From positions 1-38,467 of the forward strand of contig CAZOWW010000047.1 in NCBI GenBank assembly GCA_964583765.1: a DNA stretch of 38,467 bases, written 5' to 3'. This stretch comes from CAZOWW01 sp964583765. Its GTDB lineage: Bacteria; Actinomycetota; Actinomycetes; Actinomycetales; Kineosporiaceae. The translations under genes were made by a program, and so were the position numbers. The notes beneath the pieces were generated by a model. The model was not told the origin of the DNA, made no database searches, and worked only from the letters and a program-made list of their open reading frames with translations. Below are positions 17,101 through 24,385 of the stretch, piece after piece (position 1 is the first letter of the stretch; the number at the start of each line of letters is the position of its first letter).

Positions 17101-17407
17101 AGGTCCGGCGGCTCCGAGATGCTCCCTGCGTCGTGCCCGTCCCCTCGACGGTCCCGGGGGGCGGGACTCCGTCATCCCATGACGAAGAGGTACCGGATCG
17201 GGGCGAAGAGGTACCGGAAACCTCGCCCGACGAGGCCGTGCCGGACGGCGACTCATCGGACAGGACCGGGGAGAGATCGGACTCAGCGTCGGGCACAGAA
17301 GCACCTCCGGATGACGCGCGAACCCCGTCATCCTCGCAGTCCTCGCCGCCGCACGGGGAATCCCCGGCGAGGCGTGCGCCACCGGGAGGGTGCGTCGAGA
17401 GGCTCAT
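14132..17407 (-). CDS. fused E1 alpha-beta 2-oxoacid dehydrogenase-like protein with large low-complexity insertions
   Basis: 1091 residues from the ATG at 17407; the true start may be later because residues 1-255 are low complexity (repeated TGRRTPEADR-like units). Residues about 256-620 are E1 alpha: the thiamine diphosphate motif GDG(x)~33N runs from GFGDGTASH to VCEDNGLAHS, followed by YRYVDGSDPL and GGHTAEDDETRYRTPDE. Residues 648-1091 are E1 beta: LVVLGEDVARLGGEFGVTRG, VVEFRSL, LLEPIGLY, TVATYGAGV, VVDLRWLAPLP, LLVVDEVRRGAG. Such single-chain E1 proteins are known in actinobacteria. Unusual: about 37 residues of hexapeptide repeats (464-500) split the alpha active-site region, and about 95 low-complexity residues (781-875) replace the loop where related proteins, from memory, have GGHFHND with the catalytic His. 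LDE is LDD (716-717). No E2 or E3 gene is nearby. Catalytic competence is doubtful. Confidence 0.8.
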   Translation of the reverse strand: MSLSTHPPGGARLAGDSPCGGEDCEDDGVRASSGGASVPDAESDLSPVLSDESPSGTASSGEVSGTSSPRSGTSSSWDDGVPPPGTVEGTGTTQGASRSRRTSSAGARGTTEYGSTTDAVAAGAARTGRRTPEADRYPPHTGRRTTETVAPGVTDTERRPPEADRRTPVIERRVTAAGRVTDLRLTGAGDELVTHLAVVFADPMEVSASPAEIPPLPAPGSSAAPGPSAVRGSSVAGGHAAATGSVTPGAPATGEAALLALFEAQVASRWLDVAARRLRGAGRAVSGIASAGHECDAALALALRPDDPVLPHYRSRAFLLARAAQAGRPRPAFDAALAMVGSAEDPSSGGRRQGGTDPTLAVFPYPATPGGTLPRALGIAWSVGRARQVPKRLRTPSPWPRDAVVVAGFGDGTASHTVTMGTVAAARRAAEQGLDLPLLLVCEDNGLAHSARTPTGWVRSLFGAGTALASGTALPSGTAPGSGTGLGAGTALGSGAAAGSASGLDYRYVDGSDPLATLAVTREAVEQVRAGRRPMVLHLGCVRIGGHTAEDDETRYRTPDEIAEDLARDPLAATARAVVEAGLLSAGDLAERVEEIRQQVTRAVAEALARPLPGSAEDLAAPLALPSPDAVADRLGALASAAVEPRRRVFGKHLPEEEGPLTLAETLNRALLDAGAADPRLVVLGEDVARLGGEFGVTRGIQRRLGASRIVDGALDDAARLGLGLGAASSGLLPVVEFRSLVGLRDAATQLVNEAAGLAFATGGVLVNPLVLRVSAFGGFPEPTPAAQSDGDPDSSGSSGPLGATAATGVTEAARATGETGASAGVSGSGARRAREGLPPEAQSRRGQSREDRSAHSRGAREALSREALVSRLPRPDVPVPDDAGLALFRDVPGLLLGCPSHPCEAAAMLRTCLAAADRHGTVSVLLEPIGLYHERDMLTPGDGAWLAPYAPPALWGMAHVPIGHATVWGTGTDLTVATYGAGVRRSLRAAARLSATGVGVRVVDLRWLAPLPVADVVREATRTGRLLVVDEVRRGAGVAEVLITAVLEAGFTGRLARLAPRDGLVAAGEAARWGLVTEEDIEVTAGKLMT
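15905..16012. repeat. 18-base coding minisatellite inside the E1 gene
   Basis: Six consecutive 18-base units (15905, 15923, 15941, 15959, 15977, 15995) encode the degenerate hexapeptide [AGP][AS]GTA[LP]. The period keeps the reading frame. Confidence 0.85.
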
Positions 17408-17458
17408 ATCCGCCGCTGACGTGCACGCTCGATGCCGGCCGAGGGGCCGACCGGAGAA

Positions 17459-18322
17459 CTACGATCCGTCCCCACTCGTCCGGTCGCGATGCCGTCCACG
17501 CCACCACCACGTCCCGCCCGCAAGGAGCGCGACCACGAGGAGGCTCACCGCGAGGAGAGCCGCGACGGGCAGCCCGTCCGTGTCCCCGTCCGTGTCACCC
17601 GAGCCCGTGGACACCGAGGTGCCGGTTCCCCCTGAGGATGCGCTCCCCGAGGCAGCTGAACCCGCCCCACCGTCCCGCGCGGTCGAGGACGTCCCGGTAC
17701 CGGGGGAGGCCGCGGACACTCCGGTTCTCGCGCCGGACGCGGTGCCGGTGCCGGGCACGGCGCTCGCCCCGGGGACGGGGCCCGCGGCCGCGGCGACCGT
17801 GTAGTGCAGCACCCCGGAGACGGTGTGTCCGTCGTCCGCGGTCACCCGCCAGCGTGCCTGGTACGAGCCGGGGAGGGCGTCCACCGGAACGGCGTGACGG
17901 ACGATGTCGCCCTCGATCGACGTGGCCCCTCCGAGCACCTGGCCGCCCGGGCCGATGAGCTCGATCTCGGTGCCCAGGGCGACCGGCGGCTCCGCGAGCG
18001 TGAGCACCACGGCCGCGGGTTGATGCCGCAGGGTGGCGCCGTCCAGCGGATCCGTGGACAGGACGGCGTCATGCGCTTCGGCGGGGGCGAGCATCGCCAG
18101 CGACATCGGCAGGACGGCGACCAGAGCCAGGACGAGCCGGCCGGCCAGGGCACGTCGTCCGGCGGTGGCCGATCCGGCGGCGGGGGCACGTCTCGCGGCC
18201 GGGCGACGTCGGCCGGCGGGGGCCACCTCCGCGGCCGAGGTAGGCCTCGCGGCCGGGCCAGGCCTGCGGAGCGTACGGATTCGGCCGCGGTCCGACGACG
18301 GCGCCGAGGGAGGTCTCGACAT
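17459..18322 (-). CDS. copC: CopC-family copper-binding protein, membrane-anchored
   Basis: 287 residues from the ATG at 18322; no Shine-Dalgarno is visible and the Arg/Ala-rich first 50 residues are unusually long, so a later start is possible. A signal peptide (LVLALVAVLPMSLAMLAP, AEA cleavage) exposes HDAVLSTDPLDGATL, whose first His is the N-terminal Cu(II) ligand of CopC proteins. DDGHTVSGVLHYTV supplies the second conserved Asp/His pair. A Ser/Thr/Gly-rich linker of about 70 residues leads to one C-terminal helix (PVAALLAVSLLVVALLAG) and a basic tail, the usual layout of actinobacterial CopC. It acts outside the membrane in copper binding or delivery. No copD neighbour is present. The E1 gene starts 51 bases downstream on the same strand. 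Confidence 0.87.
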   Translation of the reverse strand: MSRPPSAPSSDRGRIRTLRRPGPAARPTSAAEVAPAGRRRPAARRAPAAGSATAGRRALAGRLVLALVAVLPMSLAMLAPAEAHDAVLSTDPLDGATLRHQPAAVVLTLAEPPVALGTEIELIGPGGQVLGGATSIEGDIVRHAVPVDALPGSYQARWRVTADDGHTVSGVLHYTVAAAAGPVPGASAVPGTGTASGARTGVSAASPGTGTSSTARDGGAGSAASGSASSGGTGTSVSTGSGDTDGDTDGLPVAALLAVSLLVVALLAGGTWWWRGRHRDRTSGDGS

Positions 18323-18382
18323 GGCGGCAGGCTAGCCGGACGATCAGCTTCGCGCCCAGCGCGAAGACCTCCTCCTTGACGG

Positions 18383-18420
18383 GGCGGACCACGACGATCG
18401 CGGCGGACCATGACGATCGG
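18383..18420. repeat. 19-base tandem duplication upstream of copC
   Basis: GGCGGACCACGACGATCGC (18383-18401) is followed directly by a copy with two changes (18402-18420). It lies 61 bases upstream of the copC start. Confidence 0.75.
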
Positions 18421-18459
18421 CGCGGAGGGTTGCGAACGGGTCGGCTGCGGCCTGCCCAC

Positions 18460-19671
18460 TCAGAAGGCGCCGTTGAGGCCCCACCACTCCATGCTGAGGT
18501 TGGTGGAGGTACTGAATCCGCCCTTACCGGTGCCGCGATGACTGACGAGGACGCCCACATAGTCCCCGGAGGCGTCCATCGGTACGTCACCGACGGTGAG
18601 GAGGTCGTTGACGCCGTCCCCGGTGAGGTCCCCGAGCCCCACGTAGGAGTGGACCTTGGACCAGCCGGAGCTGACCTTGCGGCGGGCCAGGAACGTCCCC
18701 TTGCCGTTGCCCGGGTAGATCCACAGCACACCGTTGCCGTCCTCGGCCAGCAGGTCGTTCTTCCCGTCCCCGGTGACATCGCCGGCCGCCGCCAGGACAT
18801 CGGGTCCCCAGTGCGCACCGAGTGAACCGCGAGCGCCGATGAATCCCCCCTTGCCGTTGCCGGGATACCGCCACAGTTGGCCCGTGCCGTCACGGACCAC
18901 GAGGTCGCCGTGGCCGTCGCCGTTGAGATCCCCGGTGGCGACCACGGCAGTGACCTTCGTCCAGCCCGTGGCCATGCGCCAGTGGGCGGCGAAGCCGCCC
19001 TTGCCGTTGCCCACGTACAGCCAGAGCTCGCCGTTGGTGCGCAGGGCCACGACGTCCTCCAGACCGTCGCCGCTGTAGTCCCCGTGCCGCGTGATCTGGG
19101 TCATCGCGTTCCATCCGCTGCCGACCACGCCCGCCGAGCCGTTGCCGGGGAGGAACCAGAGGCGCCCGTCCATCGCCCGGGACAGCACGTCCGGCGTCCC
19201 GTTGTGGTCGAGATCACCGAACGCCGTCGAACGGCGTCCCTTGGTCGGCGCGTCGTAGGGCGGGTACGGGGTGGTGGTGCAGGCCCGCTGCGTGGTCGTG
19301 AACCTGATGGAGCGGGCGGTCGGGTCAGTGCCACCGCCGCTTCCGGGTCGGACCCACCACGTCGGCAGGCCGTAGTTCGCCCCGTCGTCCAGGCAGACCC
19401 AGTACGGAGTGAGGTTGTCGTAGGAACGGATCTTCCGGTCCCAGGAGCCCAGGGTCGGCATCGAGGTGCGGGTCTTCATCATCGACCCGTCCCAGTTCGA
19501 TCCGGAGAATCCGCAGAAGTAACCGCTCGGGCATCCGTCGGCTCCGGCTGCGGCATCGGCCCGCCACGCGGTGGGCACGGATCCACCCAGCGTCGCCAGC
19601 AGCGTCACGACCATCAGCAAGACGAATGGCACGCGTCTGGCCCGGAACGACGAACGCACACCCATGACCAC
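18460..19671 (-). CDS. secreted FG-GAP/VCBS repeat protein with peptidase-inhibitor-I36-like N-domain
   Basis: 403 residues from the GTG at 19671; an ATG two codons later (19665) is an equally good start, with GGGGA 10 bases upstream. VPFVLLMVVTLLATLGGSVP is the signal-peptide core. The mature N-terminus CPSGYFCGFSGSNWDGSM, with later WDRKIRSYDNLT, resembles the I36/streptomycete inhibitor domain of beta/gamma-crystallin type. At least five FG-GAP blades follow, each with a Ca-binding loop such as GDLDHNGTPDVL, GDYSGDGLEDVV, GDLNGDGHGDLV, GDVTGDGKNDLL and GDLTGDGVNDLL, ending in a propeller-like domain. These proteins bind ligands or partners outside the cell; the target is unknown. No anchor is present. 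Confidence 0.85.
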   Translation of the reverse strand: MVMGVRSSFRARRVPFVLLMVVTLLATLGGSVPTAWRADAAAGADGCPSGYFCGFSGSNWDGSMMKTRTSMPTLGSWDRKIRSYDNLTPYWVCLDDGANYGLPTWWVRPGSGGGTDPTARSIRFTTTQRACTTTPYPPYDAPTKGRRSTAFGDLDHNGTPDVLSRAMDGRLWFLPGNGSAGVVGSGWNAMTQITRHGDYSGDGLEDVVALRTNGELWLYVGNGKGGFAAHWRMATGWTKVTAVVATGDLNGDGHGDLVVRDGTGQLWRYPGNGKGGFIGARGSLGAHWGPDVLAAAGDVTGDGKNDLLAEDGNGVLWIYPGNGKGTFLARRKVSSGWSKVHSYVGLGDLTGDGVNDLLTVGDVPMDASGDYVGVLVSHRGTGKGGFSTSTNLSMEWWGLNGAF

Positions 19672-19815
19672 ACCATCCCCGTGTCGACTCCCTGCCGGGA
19701 CAGACCCGCGGCGGGAGGCTGCGCGTGATCGTACTGCTCAGGAGCTACGTCAGAGGGCACACCCGTCGGGGTACCTACCTGCCCGCGCGGCCGATCTTCC
19801 TCGCCTGGTCCGCGA

Positions 19816-20703
19816 TCACCGCAGCAGGCGGGACATCCTCCGGTCGGCCAGCGGCCGTCCCCCGGTCTGGCAGCGCGCGCAGTACTGCAGCGAGGAGTCG
19901 GCGAACGAGACCTCGCGCACCACGTCCCCGCAGACCGGGCACGGCAGGCCGGTGCGTCCGTGCACGCGCAGCCCTGAGCGCTTGGCGTCCTTGAGCTCTC
20001 GGGCCGGCCGCCCCACCGCGGCGGCCACCGCGGTGTCCAGCACCTCCCGCAGCGCCGTCCACAGGCGGTCGATCTGCTCGGCGTCGAGCCTGCCCGCAAT
20101 GGCGAACGGCGAGAGGCGCGCCGCGTGGAGGATCTCGTCGCTGTAGGCATTGCCCACCCCGGCGATCACGGACTGTTCCCGCAGCAGGCCCTTGATCCGC
20201 TGGTTCGAGCCGCCGAGGATCGCGGCGAACGCCGCGCGGTCGAAGTCCGGGGACATCGGATCAGGCCCCAGGGACGCAATGGCCGGTACCTCACCGGGAT
20301 CCCGCACCACGTACACCGCCAGCCGCTTGCGCGTGCCCTGCTCGGTCAGGTCGAACCCGGGACCTCCTGAGGAGCCGACCGAGGCCTCGCCGGAGTCCAG
20401 CCGCACGCGCAGGGCCAGTGGCCCCGCCCCTGGCCGGGCCGGCGCGGCGGGCAGGGTGTCCGACCACCGCAGCCACCCCGCCTTGGCCAGGTGCACGACC
20501 AGGTGCAGCCCGTCGACGTCCAGGTCGAGGAACTTCCCGTGCCGTGCGACCTGCGTGACCTGAAGACCCTGCAGGGACGACGGGGGTACCGCGAAGGTCT
20601 TCAGCACGCTGACCGCGGCCACCTCCACCCCGGCCACGACACAGCCCACGGCCCGCTCACGCAGGAACTGCGCCAACGCCTCGACCTCCGGTAGCTCCGG
20701 CAC
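19816..20703 (-). CDS. Fpg/Nei-family DNA glycosylase-AP lyase
   Basis: 295 residues from the GTG at 20703, which yields the obligatory PELPEVE N-terminus (Pro2 nucleophile, Glu3 and Glu6). ARHGKFLDLDVDG holds the conserved beta-hairpin Lys. NQRIKGLLREQSVIAGVGNAYSDEILHAARLSP is the helix-two-turn-helix. The C-terminal zinc finger is complete, CPVC-x16-CARC, with RPLADRRMSRLLR at the end. It excises oxidised bases (8-oxoG or oxidised pyrimidines) and nicks the strand. Fpg versus Nei2 specificity cannot be decided by eye. It stands alone between the FG-GAP gene and the DUF3037 gene on the same strand. Confidence 0.9.
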   Translation of the reverse strand: MPELPEVEALAQFLRERAVGCVVAGVEVAAVSVLKTFAVPPSSLQGLQVTQVARHGKFLDLDVDGLHLVVHLAKAGWLRWSDTLPAAPARPGAGPLALRVRLDSGEASVGSSGGPGFDLTEQGTRKRLAVYVVRDPGEVPAIASLGPDPMSPDFDRAAFAAILGGSNQRIKGLLREQSVIAGVGNAYSDEILHAARLSPFAIAGRLDAEQIDRLWTALREVLDTAVAAAVGRPARELKDAKRSGLRVHGRTGLPCPVCGDVVREVSFADSSLQYCARCQTGGRPLADRRMSRLLR

Positions 20704-20753
20704 CCCTCGAGTGTGCCGCGCCGAGCGCCCCTGCGGGAGGCCGGAAGCTCAGC

Positions 20754-20825
20754 ACACAGCGTTCAGCGCGCCAACCGGTCGGCCAGAGGTCCAACACAGC
20801 ATTCAGCGCACCAACCGGTCGGCCA
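20754..20825. repeat. 32-base near-tandem duplication (40-base period) covering the DUF3037 stop codon
   Basis: 20754-20785 and 20794-20825 match at 30 of 32 positions (shared core CCAACCGGTCGGCCA). The second copy carries the gene's stop codon (complement of 20803-20805); the first repeats it downstream of the gene. Confidence 0.9.
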
Positions 20826-21444
20826 ACCGCCGGACCTCCTGCGCGGGGTCGCGGGTGAGACCCACGTGCACCCTGCCCGTCCGGAGCACGGTGCTGCGCG
20901 GAGCGGTCAGCCAGCCGAACCGCACCCGCAACGCCTCTCCCGCGGCCGGTACCGCACCGATCCTCGGTCCCGTACCGGCCCTCAGCCCCACGCAGGCTTC
21001 ACGCTCTACGCTGGCTTCCCGCCCGGCGCCGGCTCCCTGCCCGGCACCGGCCCGCTGTCCAGCGTCGCCGTCACAGACGGCCTGCACTCCTTCCAGTGCG
21101 GCCATGATCGAGGCCTGGTCCGCACCGGGATCGAGCGCCCGCAACCGATCCGGGTCGAGGTGGACGACGCACCCCAGGAACGCGGCAGCCTGGCAGTAGA
21201 GCACGACCCCCGCGTTGATCCGTTCCCCGCGCTCGACCCGAGGAACGACCCGAAGCACCGCGTACTCGAACGGCACCGGCACCGTCAGCGCGTCGCCCGT
21301 CCCGACCGACTCTGTCCCGGGCAGCTCCGCCCCAGGCAGCTCCCTCACGGCCGGCTCTGTCCCGGGCAGGTCCGTCGCGGCCCGCTCCCTCGCGGTTGTC
21401 TCTGCCCCAGGGAGTCCTGCCCCGGGCAGCTCCCTCCCGGTCAT
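20803..21444 (-). CDS. DUF3037 protein with repeat-expanded N-terminus
   Basis: 213 residues. The ATG at 21444 overlaps the TGA of the HipA-like gene (ATGA), which supports this start and translational coupling. The family core begins at FEYAVLRVVPRVERGERINAGVVLYC and continues VVHLDPDRLRALDPGAD, with HVGLTRDPAQEVRRLADRLV at the end. Two low-complexity expansions are unusual for this normally ~130-residue family: the first ~50 residues are built of RELPGA/LPGTE-like units, and residues about 125-160 are GQRAGAGQGAGAG-like. DUF3037 is found next to HipA-like kinases in many actinobacteria; its function is not known. Confidence 0.85.
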   Translation of the reverse strand: MTGRELPGAGLPGAETTARERAATDLPGTEPAVRELPGAELPGTESVGTGDALTVPVPFEYAVLRVVPRVERGERINAGVVLYCQAAAFLGCVVHLDPDRLRALDPGADQASIMAALEGVQAVCDGDAGQRAGAGQGAGAGREASVEREACVGLRAGTGPRIGAVPAAGEALRVRFGWLTAPRSTVLRTGRVHVGLTRDPAQEVRRLADRLVR

Positions 21445-22208
21445 CGGAGCGCTCCGACCGGCAGCTCCGACCGCCAGTCGAGCGCGGCGAGCCGACGGGT
21501 GAGGTAGTCCGCGTACCGCGCGCGCCGAGCCACCGGATCGTCACCGAGCCAGCCGTCGGGGACGAGTGCGAGCAGTTCACCGAGCAGCTCCGGCGTCACC
21601 GCCGCGGTGAGCTCGGCGTCGAGAGCGGTCAGCTCGTCCGGGGGAAGCTGCTCGGCCACCGAACGCAGGACGTGCGTGCTCAGGTCGTAGCGCCGTCGGG
21701 CCCAGACGTCCGGAGACGGCCAGGCATGCTGGAAGATCAGCGCGGCGCCGTGGTCGATCGCCCACAGGCGGCGGTGCCAGACCAGCAGGTTCGGATTGCG
21801 CCAGGACCGGTCCACATTGCCGGTATAGGCGTCCAGCCACAGCACGACGGCGGCCTCACGCGGTGGCGGCTGCCAGGCGACCCCGTCGTACCCCACGGAC
21901 CCGGGCAGGAAGTCGACCCCCAGGTTGACGCCGGCGCTGGCCACCAGCAGTTCCTGGATCTCGGGATCCGGCTCGCGCCGCCCGATCTCCTCGTCCAGTT
22001 CGACCAGCACCAGATCGGGCACCCGGAGCCCCAGCCGACGGCCCAGTTCGCCGACGAGGATCTCCGCGACCAGGGCCGCGCTCCCCTGTCCCGCCCCGGT
22101 GAACTTGGCCACGTAGAGGCCGTCGTCGTCGGCCTCCACCAGACCCGGCAGGGAACCGCCCTCCCGCAAAGCGGTGACGTACCGGGTTACTCGCACCATA
22201 CGCAACAC
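21441..22208 (-). CDS. HipA-like kinase family protein
   Basis: 255 residues from the GTG at 22208, which gives the family-like opening (M)LRMVRVTRYVTALREGGSL; the ATG at 22199 is the alternative. ADDDGLYVAKFTGAGQG holds the nucleotide-binding Lys. WLDAYTGNVDRSWRNPNLL is the HipA-type catalytic loop (Asp and Asn), and IDHGAAL gives the metal-binding Asp. It lacks the N-terminal HipA domain and any HipB antitoxin neighbour, so it is the stand-alone actinobacterial type rather than a classical toxin. The 4-base overlap with the DUF3037 gene makes an operon. The substrate is unknown. Confidence 0.85.
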   Translation of the reverse strand: MLRMVRVTRYVTALREGGSLPGLVEADDDGLYVAKFTGAGQGSAALVAEILVGELGRRLGLRVPDLVLVELDEEIGRREPDPEIQELLVASAGVNLGVDFLPGSVGYDGVAWQPPPREAAVVLWLDAYTGNVDRSWRNPNLLVWHRRLWAIDHGAALIFQHAWPSPDVWARRRYDLSTHVLRSVAEQLPPDELTALDAELTAAVTPELLGELLALVPDGWLGDDPVARRARYADYLTRRLAALDWRSELPVGALR

Positions 22209-22319
22209 GTGGCCACGGTATGCGAGAACGAGGGACGGCAACCGCGGCCTGCCTCCGTGCACAACCGAAGCCGTTCTCCCGCCTGTCCACAGGACGGAGC
22301 GGCGGCGTGCAGGCACCGA

Positions 22320-22343
22320 AGGACGGACACTAGCCTCCGTCCT
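22320..22343. promoter_or_regulatory. perfect palindrome with embedded -10-like TAGCCT
   Basis: AGGACGGA and TCCGTCCT are perfect 8-base arms around an 8-base centre, and TAGCCT (22331-22336) fits TANNNT. It lies 126-149 bases upstream of pgm and could be an operator over the promoter. The -35 is not clear. Confidence 0.35.
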
Positions 22344-22344
22344 G

Positions 22345-22364
22345 TCGAGACGGATTCGTCTCGA
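22345..22364. promoter_or_regulatory. second perfect palindrome upstream of pgm
   Basis: TCGAGACGGATTCGTCTCGA has perfect 8-base arms and a GATT centre. It immediately follows the palindrome at 22320-22343. It could be a TetR-type operator or an mRNA hairpin in the pgm leader. Confidence 0.4.
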
Positions 22365-22468
22365 GTGTCGACGGCCCGACCCGGACCCCCGGCGTCCCCC
22401 GGGACCGGCGGTTCCGTCCCGACGAGCGAGGCCTCGGCCTCGTAGGGCCATCACCGAGAGGGGTTCGC

Positions 22469-24142
22469 ATGGTGCACCAGCGAGCGGGTCAGGCCGCCCA
22501 GGATTCCGACCTGATCGATGTCGCCCACCTGGTCACGGCCTACTACACGGTGCAGCCGAACCAGGAGGACCCCGCCCAGCGCGTGGCCTTCGGTACCTCG
22601 GGTCACCGGGGCACGAGTCTGAACGGCTCCTTCAACGAGGCTCACATCCTCGCGACCACCCAGGCCATCTGCGAGTACCGCCGGCAACAGGGGATCGCCG
22701 GTCCGCTGTTCCTGGGCCGGGACACCCACGGCCTCTCCGAGCCGGCCTGGGCCACTGCCCTGGAGGTGCTCGCGGCGAACGATGTCACCACCGTCGTGGA
22801 CAGCCGTGAGCGTTACACCCCCACCCCGGCGATCTCCCACGCGATCCTCGGCCACAACCGCGAACTTACGGCGGGTGGCGCCGGCCCGGACGATCCGCGG
22901 CGGGCGGACGGCATCGTGGTCACGCCCTCGCACAACCCGCCCACCGACGGCGGTTTCAAGTACAACCCGCCGCACGGTGGACCCGCCGACACCGACGCGA
23001 CCGGCTGGATCGCCCGTCGGGCCAACGAACTCCTCGCCGCGGATCTGGCCGGGGTGCGCCGGATCCCCCTCGCCCGGGCACAGCGGGCGGAGACCACCCA
23101 GACCTACGACTATCTGCACCACTACGCCGAGGAACTCCCGACGGTGCTGGACCTGGACGCCGTGCGCGCCGCGGGGGTGCGGATCGGCGCCGACCCGCTC
23201 GGCGGCGCGAGTGTGGACTACTGGGGTCACATTGCCGAACGGCACCAGCTCGACCTGACCGTGGTGAATCCGCGGGTCGACGCCACCTGGCGGTTCATGA
23301 CCCTCGACTGGGACGGCAAGATCCGCATGGACTGCTCGTCCCCGTATGCGATGGCCTCGCTCGTCGCCGACCGCGGCCGCTACCAGATCGCCACCGGCAA
23401 CGACGCGGACTCCGACCGGCACGGGATCGTCACCCCGGACGGTGGCCTGCTCAACCCCAACCACTTCCTCGCCGTGGCCATCTCCTACCTGTTCACACAC
23501 CGGCCGGACTGGCCCACCACGGCGGCCGTGGGCAAGACCCTGGTCTCGTCCTCGCTGATCGACCGGGTCGCCGCCGCCCTGGGACGGAAGCTGGTGGAGG
23601 TGCCGGTCGGCTTCAAGTGGTTCGTGCCCGGCCTGCTCGACGGCAGCGTGGGCTTCGGCGGGGAGGAGTCGGCCGGAGCTTCCTTCCTGCGCAAGGACGG
23701 CACCGTGTGGACCACCGACAAGGACGGCATCATCCTGGCGTTGCTCGCCTCCGAGATCCTCGCGGTGACCGGCCGCTCCCCGAGCGAGCTCTACACCGAC
23801 CTCACCGCCGTCCACGGCACCCCCGCCTACGCGCGGGTCGACGCGCCGGCGACCCGCGAGGAGAAGGCCGTGCTCGGCCGGCTCTCCCCCGAGCAGGTCA
23901 CCGCCTCCGAGATCGCGGGGGAACCGATCGAGGCCGTGCTCACCGCAGCCCCCGGGAACGGCGCACCGATCGGCGGGTTGAAGGTGGCCACGGCCGGTGC
24001 GTGGTTCGCGGCCCGTCCCTCGGGGACCGAGGACGTCTACAAGATCTACGCCGAGTCCTTCCGCGGCCCCGAGCACCTGGCCGAGGTCCAGGCTCAGGCA
24101 CGCGCACTGGTCTCCGCGACATTGTCGGCGAACCGCTCCTGA
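22469..24142 (+). CDS. pgm: alpha-D-glucose phosphate-specific phosphoglucomutase
   Basis: 557 residues, full length for the family. The ATG at 22469 has GAGAGGGG six bases upstream. Motifs in order: FGTSGHRG (41-48), the phosphoserine loop TPSHNPP (152-158), the metal-binding DADSDRHG (312-319), the sugar-specificity loop GGEESAG (397-403) and the phosphate-binding RPSGTEDVYKIY near the C-terminus. It interconverts glucose-1-phosphate and glucose-6-phosphate, linking glycolysis to glycogen, trehalose and cell-wall precursors. Two palindromes precede it and a strong hairpin follows, so it is probably monocistronic. Confidence 0.97.
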   Translation: MVHQRAGQAAQDSDLIDVAHLVTAYYTVQPNQEDPAQRVAFGTSGHRGTSLNGSFNEAHILATTQAICEYRRQQGIAGPLFLGRDTHGLSEPAWATALEVLAANDVTTVVDSRERYTPTPAISHAILGHNRELTAGGAGPDDPRRADGIVVTPSHNPPTDGGFKYNPPHGGPADTDATGWIARRANELLAADLAGVRRIPLARAQRAETTQTYDYLHHYAEELPTVLDLDAVRAAGVRIGADPLGGASVDYWGHIAERHQLDLTVVNPRVDATWRFMTLDWDGKIRMDCSSPYAMASLVADRGRYQIATGNDADSDRHGIVTPDGGLLNPNHFLAVAISYLFTHRPDWPTTAAVGKTLVSSSLIDRVAAALGRKLVEVPVGFKWFVPGLLDGSVGFGGEESAGASFLRKDGTVWTTDKDGIILALLASEILAVTGRSPSELYTDLTAVHGTPAYARVDAPATREEKAVLGRLSPEQVTASEIAGEPIEAVLTAAPGNGAPIGGLKVATAGAWFAARPSGTEDVYKIYAESFRGPEHLAEVQAQARALVSATLSANRS

Positions 24143-24152
24143 GCTCTGCCGA

Positions 24153-24197
24153 CCGGAACCGCCCCGCTCACCTTCCCGGCGGCCGGGGCGGTTCCGG
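24153..24197 (+). terminator. strong hairpin after pgm
   Basis: CCGGAACCGCCCCG (24153-24166) pairs perfectly with 24184-24197 across a 17-base loop. It starts 11 bases past the pgm stop. There is no T-tract, as is common in actinobacteria. Confidence 0.75.
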
Positions 24198-24277
24198 TGT
24201 TCCCGGTACGGTCCCGACGCCGCAGGGTCGCCAACGACACCGACGGTAGCCGAGCCGTGGCGTTACCATCTGGAGGC

Positions 24278-24385
24278 ATGGCGCCACGTCTGTCCGCTGT
24301 GTCCCCCGGAACGGAAGGTCGTCGGGGCAGCGTCGCCCGATGGCCTGTCGCCGTGTCCACCGCGGGGCGGGAGAACCGACGGTGA
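24278..24385 (+). CDS. possible 35-residue leader ORF
   Basis: MAPRLSAVSPGTEGRRG and on. The ATG at 24278 lies 7 bases after TACCAT (24265-24270), a TANNNT -10 at leaderless spacing, and its TGA overlaps the GTG of the methyltransferase gene (GTGA). The peptide matches nothing I know. The upstream GGAGG is too close to the ATG to act as a ribosome site. It may be only the 5' leader. Confidence 0.22.
   Translation: MAPRLSAVSPGTEGRRGSVARWPVAVSTAGRENRR

Noticed and set aside
21441..22208. HipBA toxin-antitoxin system
   Set aside because: There is no HipB-like DNA-binding partner and the kinase lacks the N-terminal HipA domain; the partner gene is DUF3037.
22451..24076. 541-codon minus-strand frame opposite pgm
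   Set aside because: Mirror of a full-length phosphoglucomutase with all motifs; the antisense product has no recognisable domain.
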